Below, piece by piece: positions 38,427-50,583 of a stretch of DNA of 64,000 nt. Location of the stretch: assembly GCF_001411555.2 (NCBI RefSeq), contig NC_049901.1:11170681-11234680 (forward strand), written 5' to 3'. Both the position numbers and the translations under genes were made by a program. Below the pieces are notes generated by a model that saw nothing but the letters and a program-made list of their open reading frames with translations, was not told the origin of the DNA and made no database searches. Each line of letters begins with the position of its first letter. Position 1 is the stretch's first letter. Source of the stretch: Juglans regia (lineage: Eukaryota; Streptophyta; Magnoliopsida; Fagales; Juglandaceae).

Positions 38427-38808
38427 CATAATTTTAAATTTCGTACCGTACCGGCCGGTACTGTAGAAATTTTTCGTACCGGTCGGTACCGGACGTACCG
38501 GCCTCAATTTCAACTTGTACTGGCCAATATTTCAGCCAGTGTGTTTTTTTTTTCGTTTTTTCAAACTACAAGCTTATTTTTTAACCCACAATTCAGATTA
38601 AACTATTTATAATTTATATATGTATTTATATATAATTTATTTATATATAGACCATTATTTTAGAATATAATTTTGGAATATAATTTATTTATATATCGAG
38701 TATTCCGAAATGTTATCCCGAAACGCTATCTCGAAACGGTACCGGTACCGAAATATTTCATTTCAGTGCCTTGACCGGTACAGCATCCGGTACGGTATTC
38801 AAAACATT
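38427..38808. mobile_element. Mutator-like MITE inside the copia element
   Basis: 382 bp flanked by a perfect 9 bp direct repeat gcattcaat (38418-38426 and 38809-38817). Ends are imperfect inverted repeats (left 'ttttaaatttcgtaccgtac', right complement 'ttttgaataccgtaccgg') with many GTACCGGTACC motifs; the centre is AT-rich. A 9 bp duplication fits Mutator-like elements. It landed in a tandem array whose other units show the uninterrupted 'cctatgcattcaata', so the boundary is supported internally. Confidence 0.75.
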
Positions 38809-38809
38809 G

Positions 38810-39000
38810 CATTCAATAGTTGGCCCAAAAGAAGGCTATTGTTCGGCCAGATTGTATAATTTTTTTATATTAATCTATACATTCAATAGTCGGCCCAAAT
38901 GAAAGTTATTATTCAGCCATGTTGTATAATTTTTGGGATTAGCCTATGCATTCAATAATGGGCCCAAATGAGTGTTATTGCTTGGCCAGACCTAGGTTTT
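38810..39000. repeat. ~70 bp tandem array in copia leader
   Basis: Units starting cattcaata occur at about 38810, 38880 and 38949. Each continues 'ggcccaaa.gaa.gctatt', then 'cggccagattgtataatttt'. A partial unit lies left of the Mutator-like insertion (38340-38426). The array is in the untranslated leader before gag. Confidence 0.85.
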
Positions 39001-39319
39001 TTTTTTTGCATTATTCACGATAACTAGCCTTATTGGGAGATGACTACTTACATGTTGTAGTTACTATCCAAATACTTGATTACAATGATGAAGTATGTAT
39101 CTCATACGGGCCCACTTTTATAAAACCATAAAATTTATGGATTTAATTTTGTCATATTTTCTGATTGATTTTGTTGTTTAATTAGACTAAAGTTTGCTTA
39201 ACGAAAGTTATGATTTGTTTATTAATACTTCAAGATTGATAGAATGTTTATTTATTGTGACTTTCTTTTGTTTCTTTATAGTAAACGCATATTCGATATC
39301 TGTCAATTTGAATAACATT

Positions 39320-42300
39320 ACAGTTCTTAATTGATCAAATTTTACAAAATGGAAAGAGCATGTTACTATTATTCTTGGGTTTATGGATTTAGATTATGCG
39401 TTTCAAGTTGATGAGCCTTCCAAGCCTATTGATTAGAGTTCTGTTGATCAGATGACAACTTATGAAAAATGGGATCGCTCTAATCGCATGAGTCTTATGA
39501 TAATGAAACATTTTATTCTGATTCTATTTGTGGTTTAATGCCTGAAAAGGAAAATGCCAAGAAGTATCTGAGCCAAATAGCAAATCAATTTGTTGCGTTG
39601 AAAAGGGTAGAGACAAGTACACTACTTAACAAACTTGTTTCAATGCAGTATAATGACAAAGGCAACATAAGGGAGAATATTATGAAAATGTCCAATCTTG
39701 TTACTAGATTGAGAGGACTAAAGTTAAAATTTTTTTATGGAATTCTTGTACATCTAATTCTGATTTCTCTTCCTGCACAATTTAGTCATTCCAAGATTAA
39801 TTATAACACTTAAAAGGAGAAATGAATTCTTAATGAGCTTATTGTTCATTGTGTGCAAGAGGAAGATAAATTGAAATAAGAAAGAACAAAAAGTGCTCAC
39901 AAGACAATTTTTTTTCACAAAAATCTAGGCACCAAGAAAAGAAAGTGGAATGATAAAGTTAAAATAACTGCGAATGCTGAAACTTAGCAAATAATTGTGC
40001 AACAAGAATAGGATAAAAGTTTTGCATGTTGCTTTTGCAAAGAGGATGATCATGTGAAGAAGAACTATTTCCATTATAAGTAGTGGCTTGCAAAGAAAGA
40101 TGATTTTTCTATCTTTGTTTTGCATTGAAATTAATTTGGCTATTGTGTCACCTAACACTTGGTGGATAGATTTGGGAGCTACTATTCACATAAGTGTTAC
40201 TATGCAAGGTTACCTAAAGTGCCGAAAACTAAGTGATACTGAAAAATTTATTTGCTTGGGAGATGGTAATAAATTTAGTATTGAGGCAATTGAAGTCTAC
40301 ATATTAAAATTAGAGTCTGGCTTTTATTTAGACTTGGATGAGACTTTTTATGTGCCGTCATTTAGACTGAATTTAATTTTTATTTCTTGTTTGAAAAAAT
40401 CCAGTTATTCTTGTTCATTTAGAAATGAGAAATTCAGTATGTAAATCCGGTACCGACACTTTGATTGATAATCTTTATTTGTTAGACTTGGATGCCTCTC
40501 ACTTAAAGACAAACGAAATATTGTATGTAAATAGTTATGGTACAAAGAGAAGATTAATAAATGAGAATTCCTCTGTATTGTGGCACAAGTGGTTGTGACA
40601 TATCTTGAAAGAGAGAATTGAAAGGCTTGTGTCAAATGGAATTATTGATCCTCTTGATTTCTCAGATTTTAAAATCTGTATTGAATGTATAAAAGGCAAT
40701 CAACAAATATAAAAAAGAAAATATGTGCCAACATGAGTTCAGGCGTCTTAGAAGTGATACATACTGACATTTGTGGTCTATTCCCTATAACATCTTGGAA
40801 TGGTCAACGATATTTTATCACTTTTATAGATGATTATTCTCATTATGAGTATCTATATTTGATACATGAAAAATCACAATCACTGGACCTTTTTAAGGCT
40901 TATAAAGCTAAAGTTAAAAATAAGCTTGATAAGAAAATTAAGGTCGTTAGATCTGACGTGGTGGTGAATACTATGGTAGATATGATGGATCAGGTGAACA
41001 ATGTCCTGGGCCTTTGTGAGGTACTTAGAAGAATGTGGCATCGTTCCTCAATACACCATGCCAAGGACTCCACGTCAAAACTGTATAGCTAAGAGACGAA
41101 ATCGAACCCTAAAAGATATGATTAGAAGTATGATATCTCATTTTTCTTTGCCAAAGACACTACAAAGAGAGTCCATAAAGACCACAATTTACATTCTCAA
41201 TTGAGTACCTAATAAAGTAGTAGCTAAAATCTCATATGAGCTATGGACTGGAAAGAGGCCTAATATTAGGCATTTACATGTCTAGGGTTGTTTCGCTAAG
41301 ACTAGGCCCTATAAGCCTAATGAAAGGAAATTGGACTTAAGAATAGTAAGTTGCTACTTTATTAGTTATTCAGAGAGATCGAGGAGTTTCAAGTTTTATT
41401 GGCCTTCAGGTAATACCATTATTGAGATGAGTAATTCCAAATTCATTGAGGTTATTCAGGATAGTGGGATTACATAACCCATTGATATTATATTTGAAGA
41501 TGAACAGATTGAAATACCTTTGACAAATACTGAAGGTGGTGAGATGGTCACACTTGTCATAGTACATGATGCAGATGCAGATCATCAAACCATTTCTGAG
41601 TTGCCTGTAATTAACACAGAATAACCTAAACAACCTCAACAGGAAGTGCCATTAAAGAGATCAACAGGGAGAGGAGATCGACAATTCCAGATGATTACAT
41701 TGTTTATCTCCAAGAGCATGAGTTTGATATAGGGTTGGAAGATGATCAAATCTCTTACAATCAAACCAAACAAAGTGCTAACTCCAAAAAGTGGATGGAT
41801 GCAATGCTAGATGAGTTAAAGTCCATGAATGACAATGCCATTCGGGACCGTGTCGAATTGCCTAATAGTATTAAACCAGCTAGTTGTAAATGGATTTTTA
41901 AAACCAAGCAAGACTTTAAAGGCAATGTCGAGAGATATAAGTACGTCTAGTTGCAAAAGGCTTTACCCAAAAGGAAAGCATTGTCTATATAGAGACTTTC
42001 TCTCCAGTTTTATCAAAAGACTCTTTTAAGATCATTATGACACTTGTAGCTTATTATGATTTAGAGTTTCATCATATAGATATAAATACTATTTTTCTCA
42101 ATGGTGACATTGATGAAACAATATATATGGTGAAACCAAAGGGCTTTGGGACTGCTGAATCGAGTCATTAGTTTGCAAATTAAAGAAATTCATATATGGT
42201 TTAAAGCAGGCATCTCGCCAATGATATCGAAAGTTTGATCAAATAGTTTCTTCTTTTGGTTTTAAGAAAAATGTTGTAAATCAATGTATTTATCATAAGA

Positions 42301-43190
42301 TTAATGAGAGCAAATTTATAATTTTGGTGTGCTATATGTAGATGACATTCTACTAGCAAGTAGTGACATAGCTCTGTTACATGAAATCAGGAAATTTCTT
42401 TCGAAACACTTTGAAATGAAAGATTTTGGAGATGCATCTTTGTGATAGGCGTACAAATTCATAGTGATAGATCACATGGTACAATTGGCTTATCACATAT
42501 GACATATGTCAAGAAAATATTCAGTAAGTAGGACATCCCTTATGCATAAGCTATAGGGAACCTCATGTATGCCCAGGTTTGCACACGCCCAGATATTGCG
42601 TAAGCAGTTGGAATGCTTGGCACATATTTGAATCATCCAGTCGTGAACCATTGGAAGGTTGCTAAAAGGGTAATGCGGTACTTGCAAAGAACAAAAGACT
42701 ATATTTTCACGTATCGAAGGTTAGAACTTCTAGAGATCATTGGGTTCTCAGACTCCGATTTTGCAGGTTGCCTCGATAGTAGGAGATCCACTTCAGGTTA
42801 TGTTTTCATGTTGGCTAGAGGAGTTGTGTCATGGAAAAGCGTCAAACAGACGCTTACTGCTTCTTCTACCATGGAAGTAGAGTTTATTACTTGCTATGAG
42901 GCATCCAAACAAGCAATATGGTTGCGAAATTTTATCATCGGTTTTCAAGTCGTGGATAGTATTGAGAATCCACTGAAGGTTTATTGTGATAATAAGGCTG
43001 CTTAGTTATATTCTAAAAACGACAGGAGTTCGTCAAAGTCTAAATACATTGACATAAGGTTTCTTGTTGTGAAAGAAAGAGTTCAGAATGATTATGTGTC
43101 AATTGAGTACATTAGTACAAATCTCATAGTTGCGGATCCACTCACTAAGGGCTTACCACCTAAAGTGTTTAAGGTGCATATAGATCGTAT
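39320..43190 (+). pseudogene. Decayed copia gag-pol
   Basis: Pieces in order: gag (39538-39740 open, preceded by stop-interrupted gag), a CCHC-like knuckle (40027-40075), a protease region with WWIDLGATIHIS at about 40160 where the active-site Asp-Ser-Gly/Ala is changed, a pre-integrase segment (40480-40690), the integrase core (40735-41200; VIHTDICGLFPITSWNGQRY), RT (41735-42600), and RNase H (42740-43190; SDSDFAGCLDSRRSTSGYVF). At least ten stops or frame changes. No functional product expected. Confidence 0.92.
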
Positions 43191-43629
43191 GGGAGTGGTT
43201 AGTCCTAGTGACATTTTGTTAGTGAGAGTTTGTCTGTTACGTATTTGATTTATTTGACACTTACTACGATTGTGCTTTTGGTTTATTGATGATTCTAAGG
43301 CTGCATTTCTTTCAAATTTTAGTAATACGTAAGCTTGAAAGAATGATGCAGGGACCAGTTGGAAATAGGAATGATAAATGATCACATTACATGAAATTTC
43401 CATGCTACATATTGGTACTTGATCTATGTTGTTGATGATATTGGTGTTTGTGACCATGGATGGTCCTGTCACGATAAATGTGACAATGACTGTCATGATC
43501 CTATACTGATATTATTCAATGAACCAGATTGTTTCGAGATGATATGCATAAAGTTAGGCAATTGCAATTTGAGCTCATAAAGTTTATAATGTTTGATTTT
43601 TCAAAAATCTATGTGGTCAAAGTGGAAGA

Positions 43630-44089
43630 TTTTAACATTATTTAAATTGTTTAATTGCCAAATATAAGGTTTGGATAATATTTGTAAGGCCTAGTAAATG
43701 TGATCAATAAAATGACATAATCGGGCTATTGGCACATCTCTAGAAGCCTATGATTTGGTCAGGTCATGAACATAAAGTGGTACGAGCCCAATTCATGTGT
43801 AGAGACTCGTTAAGGACCCATGTAATTCCATAATTTTATGATAGGTAAAATTGGAATTGAGGGTATTATAATTATATATAGATCATGGTCCCCAGTCCAT
43901 ATTTATCTTCTTCTCTACTCTGTACATCCTATTACTGTGAGTTTTTCTCAGAGAGTGAATGTTGGACGTGGAAAATCATACTGCTGCGCTCTTCTCTCCA
44001 ATGACTACAGGTACAATCTCTTTGTTAGATTTCTACACAGATTTGACAAGAGATCTTGGTGTTTTTTGAATTTTATACAAGATCCAACA
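43630..44089 (+). repeat. 3' LTR of old copia element
   Basis: 460 bp copy of 36848-37315 with many substitutions and small indels. The initial TG has mutated to TT, and it ends ccaaca. Confidence 0.9.
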
Positions 44090-44159
44090 TAGTAATCTTT
44101 TATATAATTCCTTGTTCCAAGAAAAGCTGGGATTTAAACAATTTGTGATACTTGGTTTT

Positions 44160-44345
44160 GTGGATTCAGGTTTCCAGTTCCATTATACCCGGAACTGATT
44201 TATTCGAGGTAAAAGAATGAGTACTACCGGAGCTTGGAGGCTGTGAAGTATGACATAATGGTTATGTTGTCAAATGCAGTCTTATTTCTCACACCCTGAG
44301 CTGGGTAAGATGAGGCGCCTATCAGACTGGTTTACAAGAAAATAG
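44160..44345 (+). pseudogene. BRWD/PHIP-like pseudogene, bromodomain part
   Basis: Continuation of the 34850-36190 pseudogene beyond the 7.2 kb copia element. It reads RFPVPLYPELIYSR, stop, KNEYYRSLEAVKYDIMVMLS, then after a frame change KMRRLSDWFTRK. This is the family bromodomain end (functional copies end ...RLSDWF). Same strand and order as the upstream part. One broken gene copy is the simplest reading. Confidence 0.8.
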
Positions 44346-45359
44346 TCGAGGTTGTAGTAAGTCTTATTTCTGACATCAGAATTTTGTTTTCCAAAATTGG
44401 ATTGATGGGTTACAACATTGTATCTGGGACTTGGGAAAGGAGATGCCTGAAGGTGGTGAAATAATCGAGTTTGTTGTCCTCGGTTATTCTTGTTGCATTT
44501 TGTGTCAAGTTGATTGATGTCATTACTTTATGAAGAGGAAAATGGAGCCTGGTTGAAGACCTCTAAATTCTCTAGTCCACTGATTTTAGCTTTTCAGGCT
44601 TCAGTGTCGTGGCCTGTGGGGTTAGAAAAAGAATTGACTTAAACCAATTGATTTTGAAAAAAATAAAAAAATTTGTTCATTTATTAAATGATTAACAAAA
44701 ATTAATTACAATTTATGAGAACATTCTCCATTTTTTTTTTTCATTTTTTAGTTTGGAAGCCACTCTCTAGTTTACTGATTTCAGAATCCGGAGCTCCTTG
44801 TTTAATCCAGTGATATCTGTAGAGAATTCGAAGTTAGTTTATCAAACACCCATTTATATTGTTCATATGGAGACTTGAAGTAATTTTGGTGTCAACTGAT
44901 TATAGAAGGAAATGTTCTCAAGACTGACCTCCCCCTATATTGGTATCAAATCTCCTCCCCTCTCATCTCACGTTCAAGTTACACTGAATCGCCAACCGGC
45001 ATTCAGACGTGCGATCATAATGTTCCAGAGGGAATTTGCAATGAGACCGGTTGCTAATTCCAGCGACACTCTATTGTCGTCTTGCTGCGAACACCCAATT
45101 GCTGGCTCGAGTCTTTTACCTCAAAGCTCCGGTTCCTCCGTGGTTAGAATTTACATGGCCAAACTACTTGAACAAAGATTCTGTGACAAGCAGAGTCTTG
45201 AGAATACAGAAGTCAAATGGAAAAGGACATAAGCACTTCATCTTGCATAACATCTAATGTACTAACTATTTCAAGATATTGTTCAAGACAGTTCTAACAC
45301 AATGAAGGAGCTTCCCATTTGTCTCTTGGGGTTTTAAACCAAGGAGGAGAAAGGAATAA
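44346..45359. other. Unassigned stretch
   Basis: Two overlapping forward open frames (44912-45232 and 45051-45257) have no recognisable family. The stretch may hold further decayed BRWD-like DNA or unrelated intergenic sequence. Nothing else seen. Confidence 0.35.
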
Positions 45360-45644
45360 TTATGTTAATTTCGTCTTCTTTGACTTCACATGGGTCTTCT
45401 CAGGGGTTTCGGTATCCTCCTCTGAAGAGCTTTCAACAAGTTCATCGGGGACATCATTAGGAACATTATGTTTGGTGATGAATTCCTTCAATATACTCAT
45501 ACTTTCCTCTTTCATTGAAATCAATTGCTCAGAAAGAGTACCCTTGTTTGCGTTGACAGAATATGTTTCTGATCCAAGGCGAAGTGTGGCTCTAACCAGA
45601 GGTCTAGGATCTTGAGATTCAGCCTCCATGAAAACCTTCAAATA
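45360..45644 (-). CDS. Possible last exon of an unidentified plant gene
   Basis: The minus-strand frame is open from a plausible acceptor (TGCAG at 45645-45649) to a TAA stop at 45360-45362. It encodes about 94 residues starting YLKVFMEAESQDPRPLVRAT, with SEQLISMKEESMSILKEFIT, an acidic stretch (SSSEEDTETPEK) and a lysine-rich tail (KSKKTKLT). Composition and codon use look like a conserved soluble plant protein, but I cannot name it. An upstream exon that joins it in phase was not found. The exons suggested near 48610 and 48840-48960 do not splice directly to it without an intermediate, so it may be a pseudogene or a gene with a missed exon. Confidence 0.4.
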   Translation of the reverse strand, partial: YLKVFMEAESQDPRPLVRATLRLGSETYSVNANKGTLSEQLISMKEESMSILKEFITKHNVPNDVPDELVESSSEEDTETPEKTHVKSKKTKLT

Positions 45645-45664
45645 CTGCATTTTAATCAGCAAGG

Positions 45665-46940
45665 GTAATTTTTTTCTTTAGTTGGTCATATATACACATG
45701 CATTTTCAGAGGGACTTAAATCCACAAACAATTAAAGATGAATTGACAACTATATTAACACATTGACCCAAAACAGTTCTGTGTCCCAATTTGATATTTG
45801 AAAGGACCTTCTTTTACTTGATGAGTTCAAATTAGGGACCACAAGTTCTTCATCAATTCGGAGAAACTTTGTCCTTGTGAGAGCTGATACATTTGCATGT
45901 AGAAGCCCTAAATTTCAGGTATTTTAAAAGAGCTATGAGCATTATCAGTGAGAACTATAGTTATATACGTAGTCATAAAAAAAATAAAAATGAACCATCC
46001 CAATATTCTGCCTTTAATCTTAATACTGCATTAGAATATACTGTAGAAATATAATTTTTTAAAAAATAAAGCCGAAATAAGATAATTAAGTTAAAGCCAC
46101 CAGGGGAACAGTAGGCCTGCAACCCGACCAGGCCAAACTGGGTTTGGGCCCGACCCGACCATTCCAGGTTGGATTGAGATCCGGGTCTTTTTTTTTTTAC
46201 AATGTGAGAATGGAAACATCAAGTTCGGTTAGGCAATGATACATTCCTAGCATTCCATAAGATTTTGTCCACGTTTCATGGTACTAAATTTAGACTATTG
46301 GAGATGGAGTGACATCTATATATGTACGTACATGGTCTAAATTTAGCAACATGAAACTCAGCCTCATGGAAACATATGTACCTGTGGTCCTGTATAATAT
46401 ATATCCATTTATATATATATATGCACATGCAATATATACACTTTTTCCCCTACCGATAATTAGTCTCCCCTTATTCCAAAGAATGGAGTTCCTGTCTAAG
46501 TACTGTATCATGCAGATAAGTACAGTTAAAAAAACTTATCCAGTGGACCAGTACCCAAACAAATATTTCATTTATTTCCAATTGCAGCTTCTATTTTTGG
46601 TAGTCTTACCAACTAAAAAAAACAGAATAATAATAATAATTTCCAAGTTAAAAAAAGCTGGGTTTTGGTCTTAAACAGAATCAAACACATGTAGTAAATG
46701 ATTCAAATCAATAATAGCATCAATCATGAAACTCTACCACCAAAGATTTCCCAAAACCCATCCTGCAAACCACCAGACTTCCATGCAACCTAATATCCCG
46801 AGCCCTCTTTCCCATTAGTTCATTCCTCATCAAAATGTCACAACCCCAAAAACCCCATTCCATCATCATTTTACTCCTGCAAATTAAAAGCCCTTCCACC
46901 AAAACAGACAAGATACAACTTCCCACAAAAAGAATGAAAA
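45665..46940. other. Unassigned intergenic stretch
   Basis: AT-rich. 46105-46180 has a GC-rich block of GACCCGACC-type repeats ('ggcccgacccgaccattcc') like the subterminal DNA of hAT elements, but no matching partner end was identified. No gene seen. Confidence 0.4.
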
Positions 46941-46948
46941 GAGATGGA

Positions 46949-47187
46949 ACCCCTAGGGATTGGCTCAAGTGGTAAAGGCCTTGGTCTTAGTGGTATGCTC
47001 CTTCCAAGGTCCAAGGATCAAAAAGTCTCATTAGGTGCAAACAATCTCTCGGGGTCATCGGACTAGGGTATTTTCAACTTGGATTGCCCGAGGTGCACTT
47101 GCGGAAAACTCCTTGCTGAGGGTTTGTGCACCTCCGGGATTAGTCAGGACACTGTTCCCGGACACCCGGTGCCAATAAAAAAAATGG
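46949..47187 (+). repeat. Au-type plant SINE
   Basis: 239 bp. The 5' region has an A-box-like 'tggctcaagtggtaaa' and a degenerate B-box region 'aggatcaaaa'. The body 'cccgaggtgcacttgcgg' and end 'cccggacacccggtgccaat' match the Au SINE found across plants (from memory). An A-rich tail follows, flanked by an 11 bp duplication aaagagatgga (46938-46948 and 47188-47198). Confidence 0.9.
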
Positions 47188-47199
47188 AAAGAGATGGAA

Positions 47200-48600
47200 A
47201 GATAACACATCAAACACACGACTTCCTCATCAATAGCAACTTCCCATCTCTCCCAACACGAATGATTCAAATGATTGAGTCTGCTACAGCAAATGATTCA
47301 AATCAATAATAGCACAACAAATGATTCAAGTCAACACAATAATGGTTTAGTTTCTCTAATAAAAGATCGAAAATGAAAATCATACCATCATGCAAACCAT
47401 AAGCCTTGAGGCTAAAAAGATAGTGGTATACCAATTAGCAAAACTAGAGCAGAGGACAAACCAATATGGAGAAACACAACCAATTGTATTTTCTTTGTTA
47501 GCAGAGCCAAAGAGAAAGGGAAAACATCTAGGACTAACAAATATGCAAATGTACGCAAGAAAATAAGCATATACAGCCAGCAAAGGGGTAGGATTCAATG
47601 GAAAAAAAAAACGTGAAGGGAATGTAGTGAAAGCTAATTGGAATGCTGTCATTGATAAAAAAAAAACCTATGGAAATGGGAGGTATTAGCATCTATGTGC
47701 TCAAACTTAATGTATATGGTCCACCCAACTACAAGAGAAGCAAAAGGGAAATTTAAAACGGCGCACAGACAGTCCATATATGTGCAAAATAGTGACGAGC
47801 AGACCTAACAAAACCCAGGCACGATGTTTACTTGACCAAGATGTGCATACATAGAACAAGAAATTTAAACCAAACCACACCCTTACAGAACATGGCAAAA
47901 ACAGCAACCAACCTCATTTCAAAAAGGTTTGGAATTACTTTAACAAAACTAAGAAGAAAATTACTTTAAGTGCTCAGATCCATGTAAAATTGCATGCATA
48001 CTTTTCTATGACTATAAGACAATATTGCTGTTAAATGACCAACACGTACAACACTTGACAGGCCAGGACCAAAACTCAGTGGAATACTGCACTATATTGT
48101 CCCCATAAATTAAAGTACCATGGGAAGGTTTGCCACCACCTCCAGAAATTAAGGATGGCATTCCATCCCAGAAATACTAGTATCGGTCTATTCCACCAGA
48201 AACACTAGTATAAACCAACAAAATCATTATAAATAAAAATCGAATTGAAGGGGTCAGAAAATCTGAACAGGATATCGAAACCAGAGAATGGACAAACCAG
48301 GAGCTTGAGGATCCGAGCCAAAGATGACGTAGAACTTCAAATTGGCATGCAAATGGAAGATCGAGCAGGTAAACTATGAGATCTAGCAAAATGCACAGGG
48401 AAGAACGAAAAGAATGAAGAGAGAGAGAGAGTATGTTTAATTTCACCTACACATGTATGTTTAATTTCACCTACATATTGGACATTAATATACATCTTAA
48501 ACCTGATAATTAAGATCAACCCGACTTTAGTCGGGTGAGTCGGGGCCATGGCATTTCTGCACAAGCCTGGGGAACAGCACATAATTATAGGAACATAGTC
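47200..48600. other. Unassigned stretch
   Basis: No convincing gene. A short (GA)n run lies at about 48419-48431, followed by a duplicated 'catgtatgtttaatttcacc'-type block at 48432-48475. Confidence 0.4.
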
Positions 48601-48965
48601 TCCTCTCACCAGTGAAAACCCATTTCAGTTTGTCATTCTGAACTCAAGTCATCAAGCCCCTTACAACTTCCATTCAGATGAAAACTCACTCAATTTATAC
48701 GGACCATTACCATTTTTGTTACACTATCAAATAAAAGAAATAGTTACTAATCAAACAAAGAAGTAACGGAAGAAAATGAATCATGAATTCACTTATTTTC
48801 TCGGAAGCCAAGTCAATAGGAGGAGGAGGAGGAGACTTACACCGGGTTATCACCGTAGGACTGGAGCTGGAGAAGTCTGGTGGTGAAGCGGGTCGGCAGA
48901 TAGAGGGAAACAGTCCTTTCCCTGGTGCTAGGTTTTTGAGTGAAAAACCAATTTCAATTGCATAC
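48600..48965 (-). other. Candidate spliced exons of an unidentified gene
   Basis: On the minus strand, 48840-48935 encodes VSLYLPTRFTTRLLQLQSYG followed by DNP and a GTGTAAGT donor. About 48610-48638 encodes NDKLKWVFT between a TTCAG acceptor and a GTGAGA donor, in matching phase. The codon pattern looks genuine, but no start codon is in frame before an upstream stop, and no third exon connects to 45644. Possibly the 5' part of the gene ending at 45360. Confidence 0.3.
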
Positions 48966-48999
48966 CTTGCCTACTCAATAATCCCGATAATATCATAAT

Positions 49000-50168
49000 T
49001 CTATAATAAGGCACTTCCTAACCAAATGCCTGTAACTACCCAAATTTTAGTTAATTAGCTTAAAAGTGATTTGTATTGAAGTAATCAAAATTTTGAAGTT
49101 TTATTTTTGAGCTATAATAAAATCTATTCATTTATTTTTTAATTTAATCAGCTACTATTTATCTCTAAAATAATATTTTACTTTACAAATATTCTCAATG
49201 GTTATTATTGAATAATTAGGTTGAGAAAAAAAAATTGAGAAATAATAATTTTAAGTAAAAATTAAATTATCAATTAATATATAGTATGTATTTGTAAAAT
49301 ATAAAAATTAAAAAATTATTATTAAAATATTTAATATTATATTATTATTTTGACTTTTGAATTGATAGTTCAACGTGGATTAACCTCTCCAATGATTTTG
49401 CCTTTATCTAAAATTTCAACTTTTAATCAAATTTTAGACTTGACAATTACTAGACCATTGCCAATACTCTAAGTTGACCAAATGCAGGCCATCCCGCCCG
49501 GTATTTAAATTGAATGGCCGTGCTTTTTGCTTTTTTAGATCCTGTTTGATTACACAGATAAGATTATATGAAAGTTGGAAATAAAATAAAATATTATTAT
49601 AATATAATTTTTATTTTGAGATTTGAAAAAATAGAATTGTTAATTGTATTTTAGATGAAAATTTAGAAAAATTGTAATGATGAGATGAGATAATTTGTAT
49701 AACCAAACAAAGTCTAGTGGCCCTAGTAAATTCTTTTATTTATTTATTTTTAAATTGGAGCTCTATTGGGTTGAATCTGTGAGCTCAATTGAAACAATGA
49801 AATTTAACAGATGTGTTTAAGCAGGAAAATTGAATCAATTGATCATGTTTATGAGAGATGATGTTTTTATTTTTTTATTTTATCACCGATATAGTATATC
49901 TTAAGAATCAGTTAAAATGTGTCATATCGTGTAATTTAAAATAAAAAAAATAATAATTAAAGATTAAGAGTAAAGTTCTTCGGCAACTTTGATCACATCC
50001 CAAATACTAAGCATGTTGGAAACTCTGTAAATATTGTACAACAAGCCGTGAAAGCAAGCTTGTCTAAATTATTCATTGAGAAGACCATGTAATCCGATGG
50101 TTTTTAATGACCATGTCCATGATTCCCAGAATCCAAATCAAGAGGTTCAGATCCTGCGGTGGTATATC
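49000..50168. other. AT-rich intergenic stretch
   Basis: Contains one MITE (49542-49712). No coding exon seen. Confidence 0.5.
49542..49712. mobile_element. MITE of the GTTTGGAT/CCAAAC family
   Basis: About 170 bp beginning ctgtttgattacacagata and ending gtataaccaaacaaag, with the interior 'gagatttgaaaaaatagaat' shared with copies at 20094 and 24786. Confidence 0.6.
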
Positions 50169-50583
50169 TGTTAGGAATTTAGACCTCCTAAATTCACTCC
50201 CTAGGATCCACCCTTTGGTGAAATATGAAGAAAAATAATAACAACACAAGAATTTACGTGGAAACTCCCAAAACAGAAGAAAAAACCACCAGACCCAGAG
50301 AAGAAAATATACTATGTGAAAAATTATTACAATCACACAATTTTTCTCCTCACCCCATATGACACCCACAAAGCTTCCCCACTAGCAAAACTTTAACTCT
50401 CACCTCTTTCCCTTTTACAAGAAAAAGCTAATAGAGAAATTTTATTAGAGTCACAAGTTACTAAATAAACTTATGATTTGGTATACTTTAACTAGAGGCT
50501 AAGCCCTCTTATTTATAAGCCATAGGCCTTGGCTCCTCCATCACTCCCCACCTATGTGAGACTCCAAAGCAGCTAACCCAACA
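50169..50583 (-). repeat. 3' LTR of gag-only copia
   Basis: 415 bp; partner at 52021-52443. Confidence 0.92.

Larger units (their letters stand above)
36848..44089 (+). mobile_element. Old full-length Ty1/copia retrotransposon
   Basis: Two LTRs (36848-37315 and 43630-44089) are flanked by a 5 bp duplication TAGTA (36843-36847 and 44090-44094). The primer site tgatatcagagcc at 37318 lies 2 bases after the 5' LTR and resembles the initiator-Met tRNA complement TGGTATCAGAGC. A purine tract 'aaagtggaaga' precedes the 3' LTR. The order gag, protease, integrase, RT, RNase H is that of copia. Everything is interrupted by stops and frameshifts, and the LTRs have clearly diverged, so it is inactive. 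It split the BRWD-like pseudogene. Confidence 0.95.

Noticed and set aside
38810..39000. Tandem array considered as a CRISPR-like repeat
   Set aside because: Eukaryotic context, continuous tandem units without spacers, inside a retrotransposon leader.
44912..45257. Two overlapping forward ORFs
   Set aside because: No family recognised in either frame and neither extends; kept only as an unassigned stretch.
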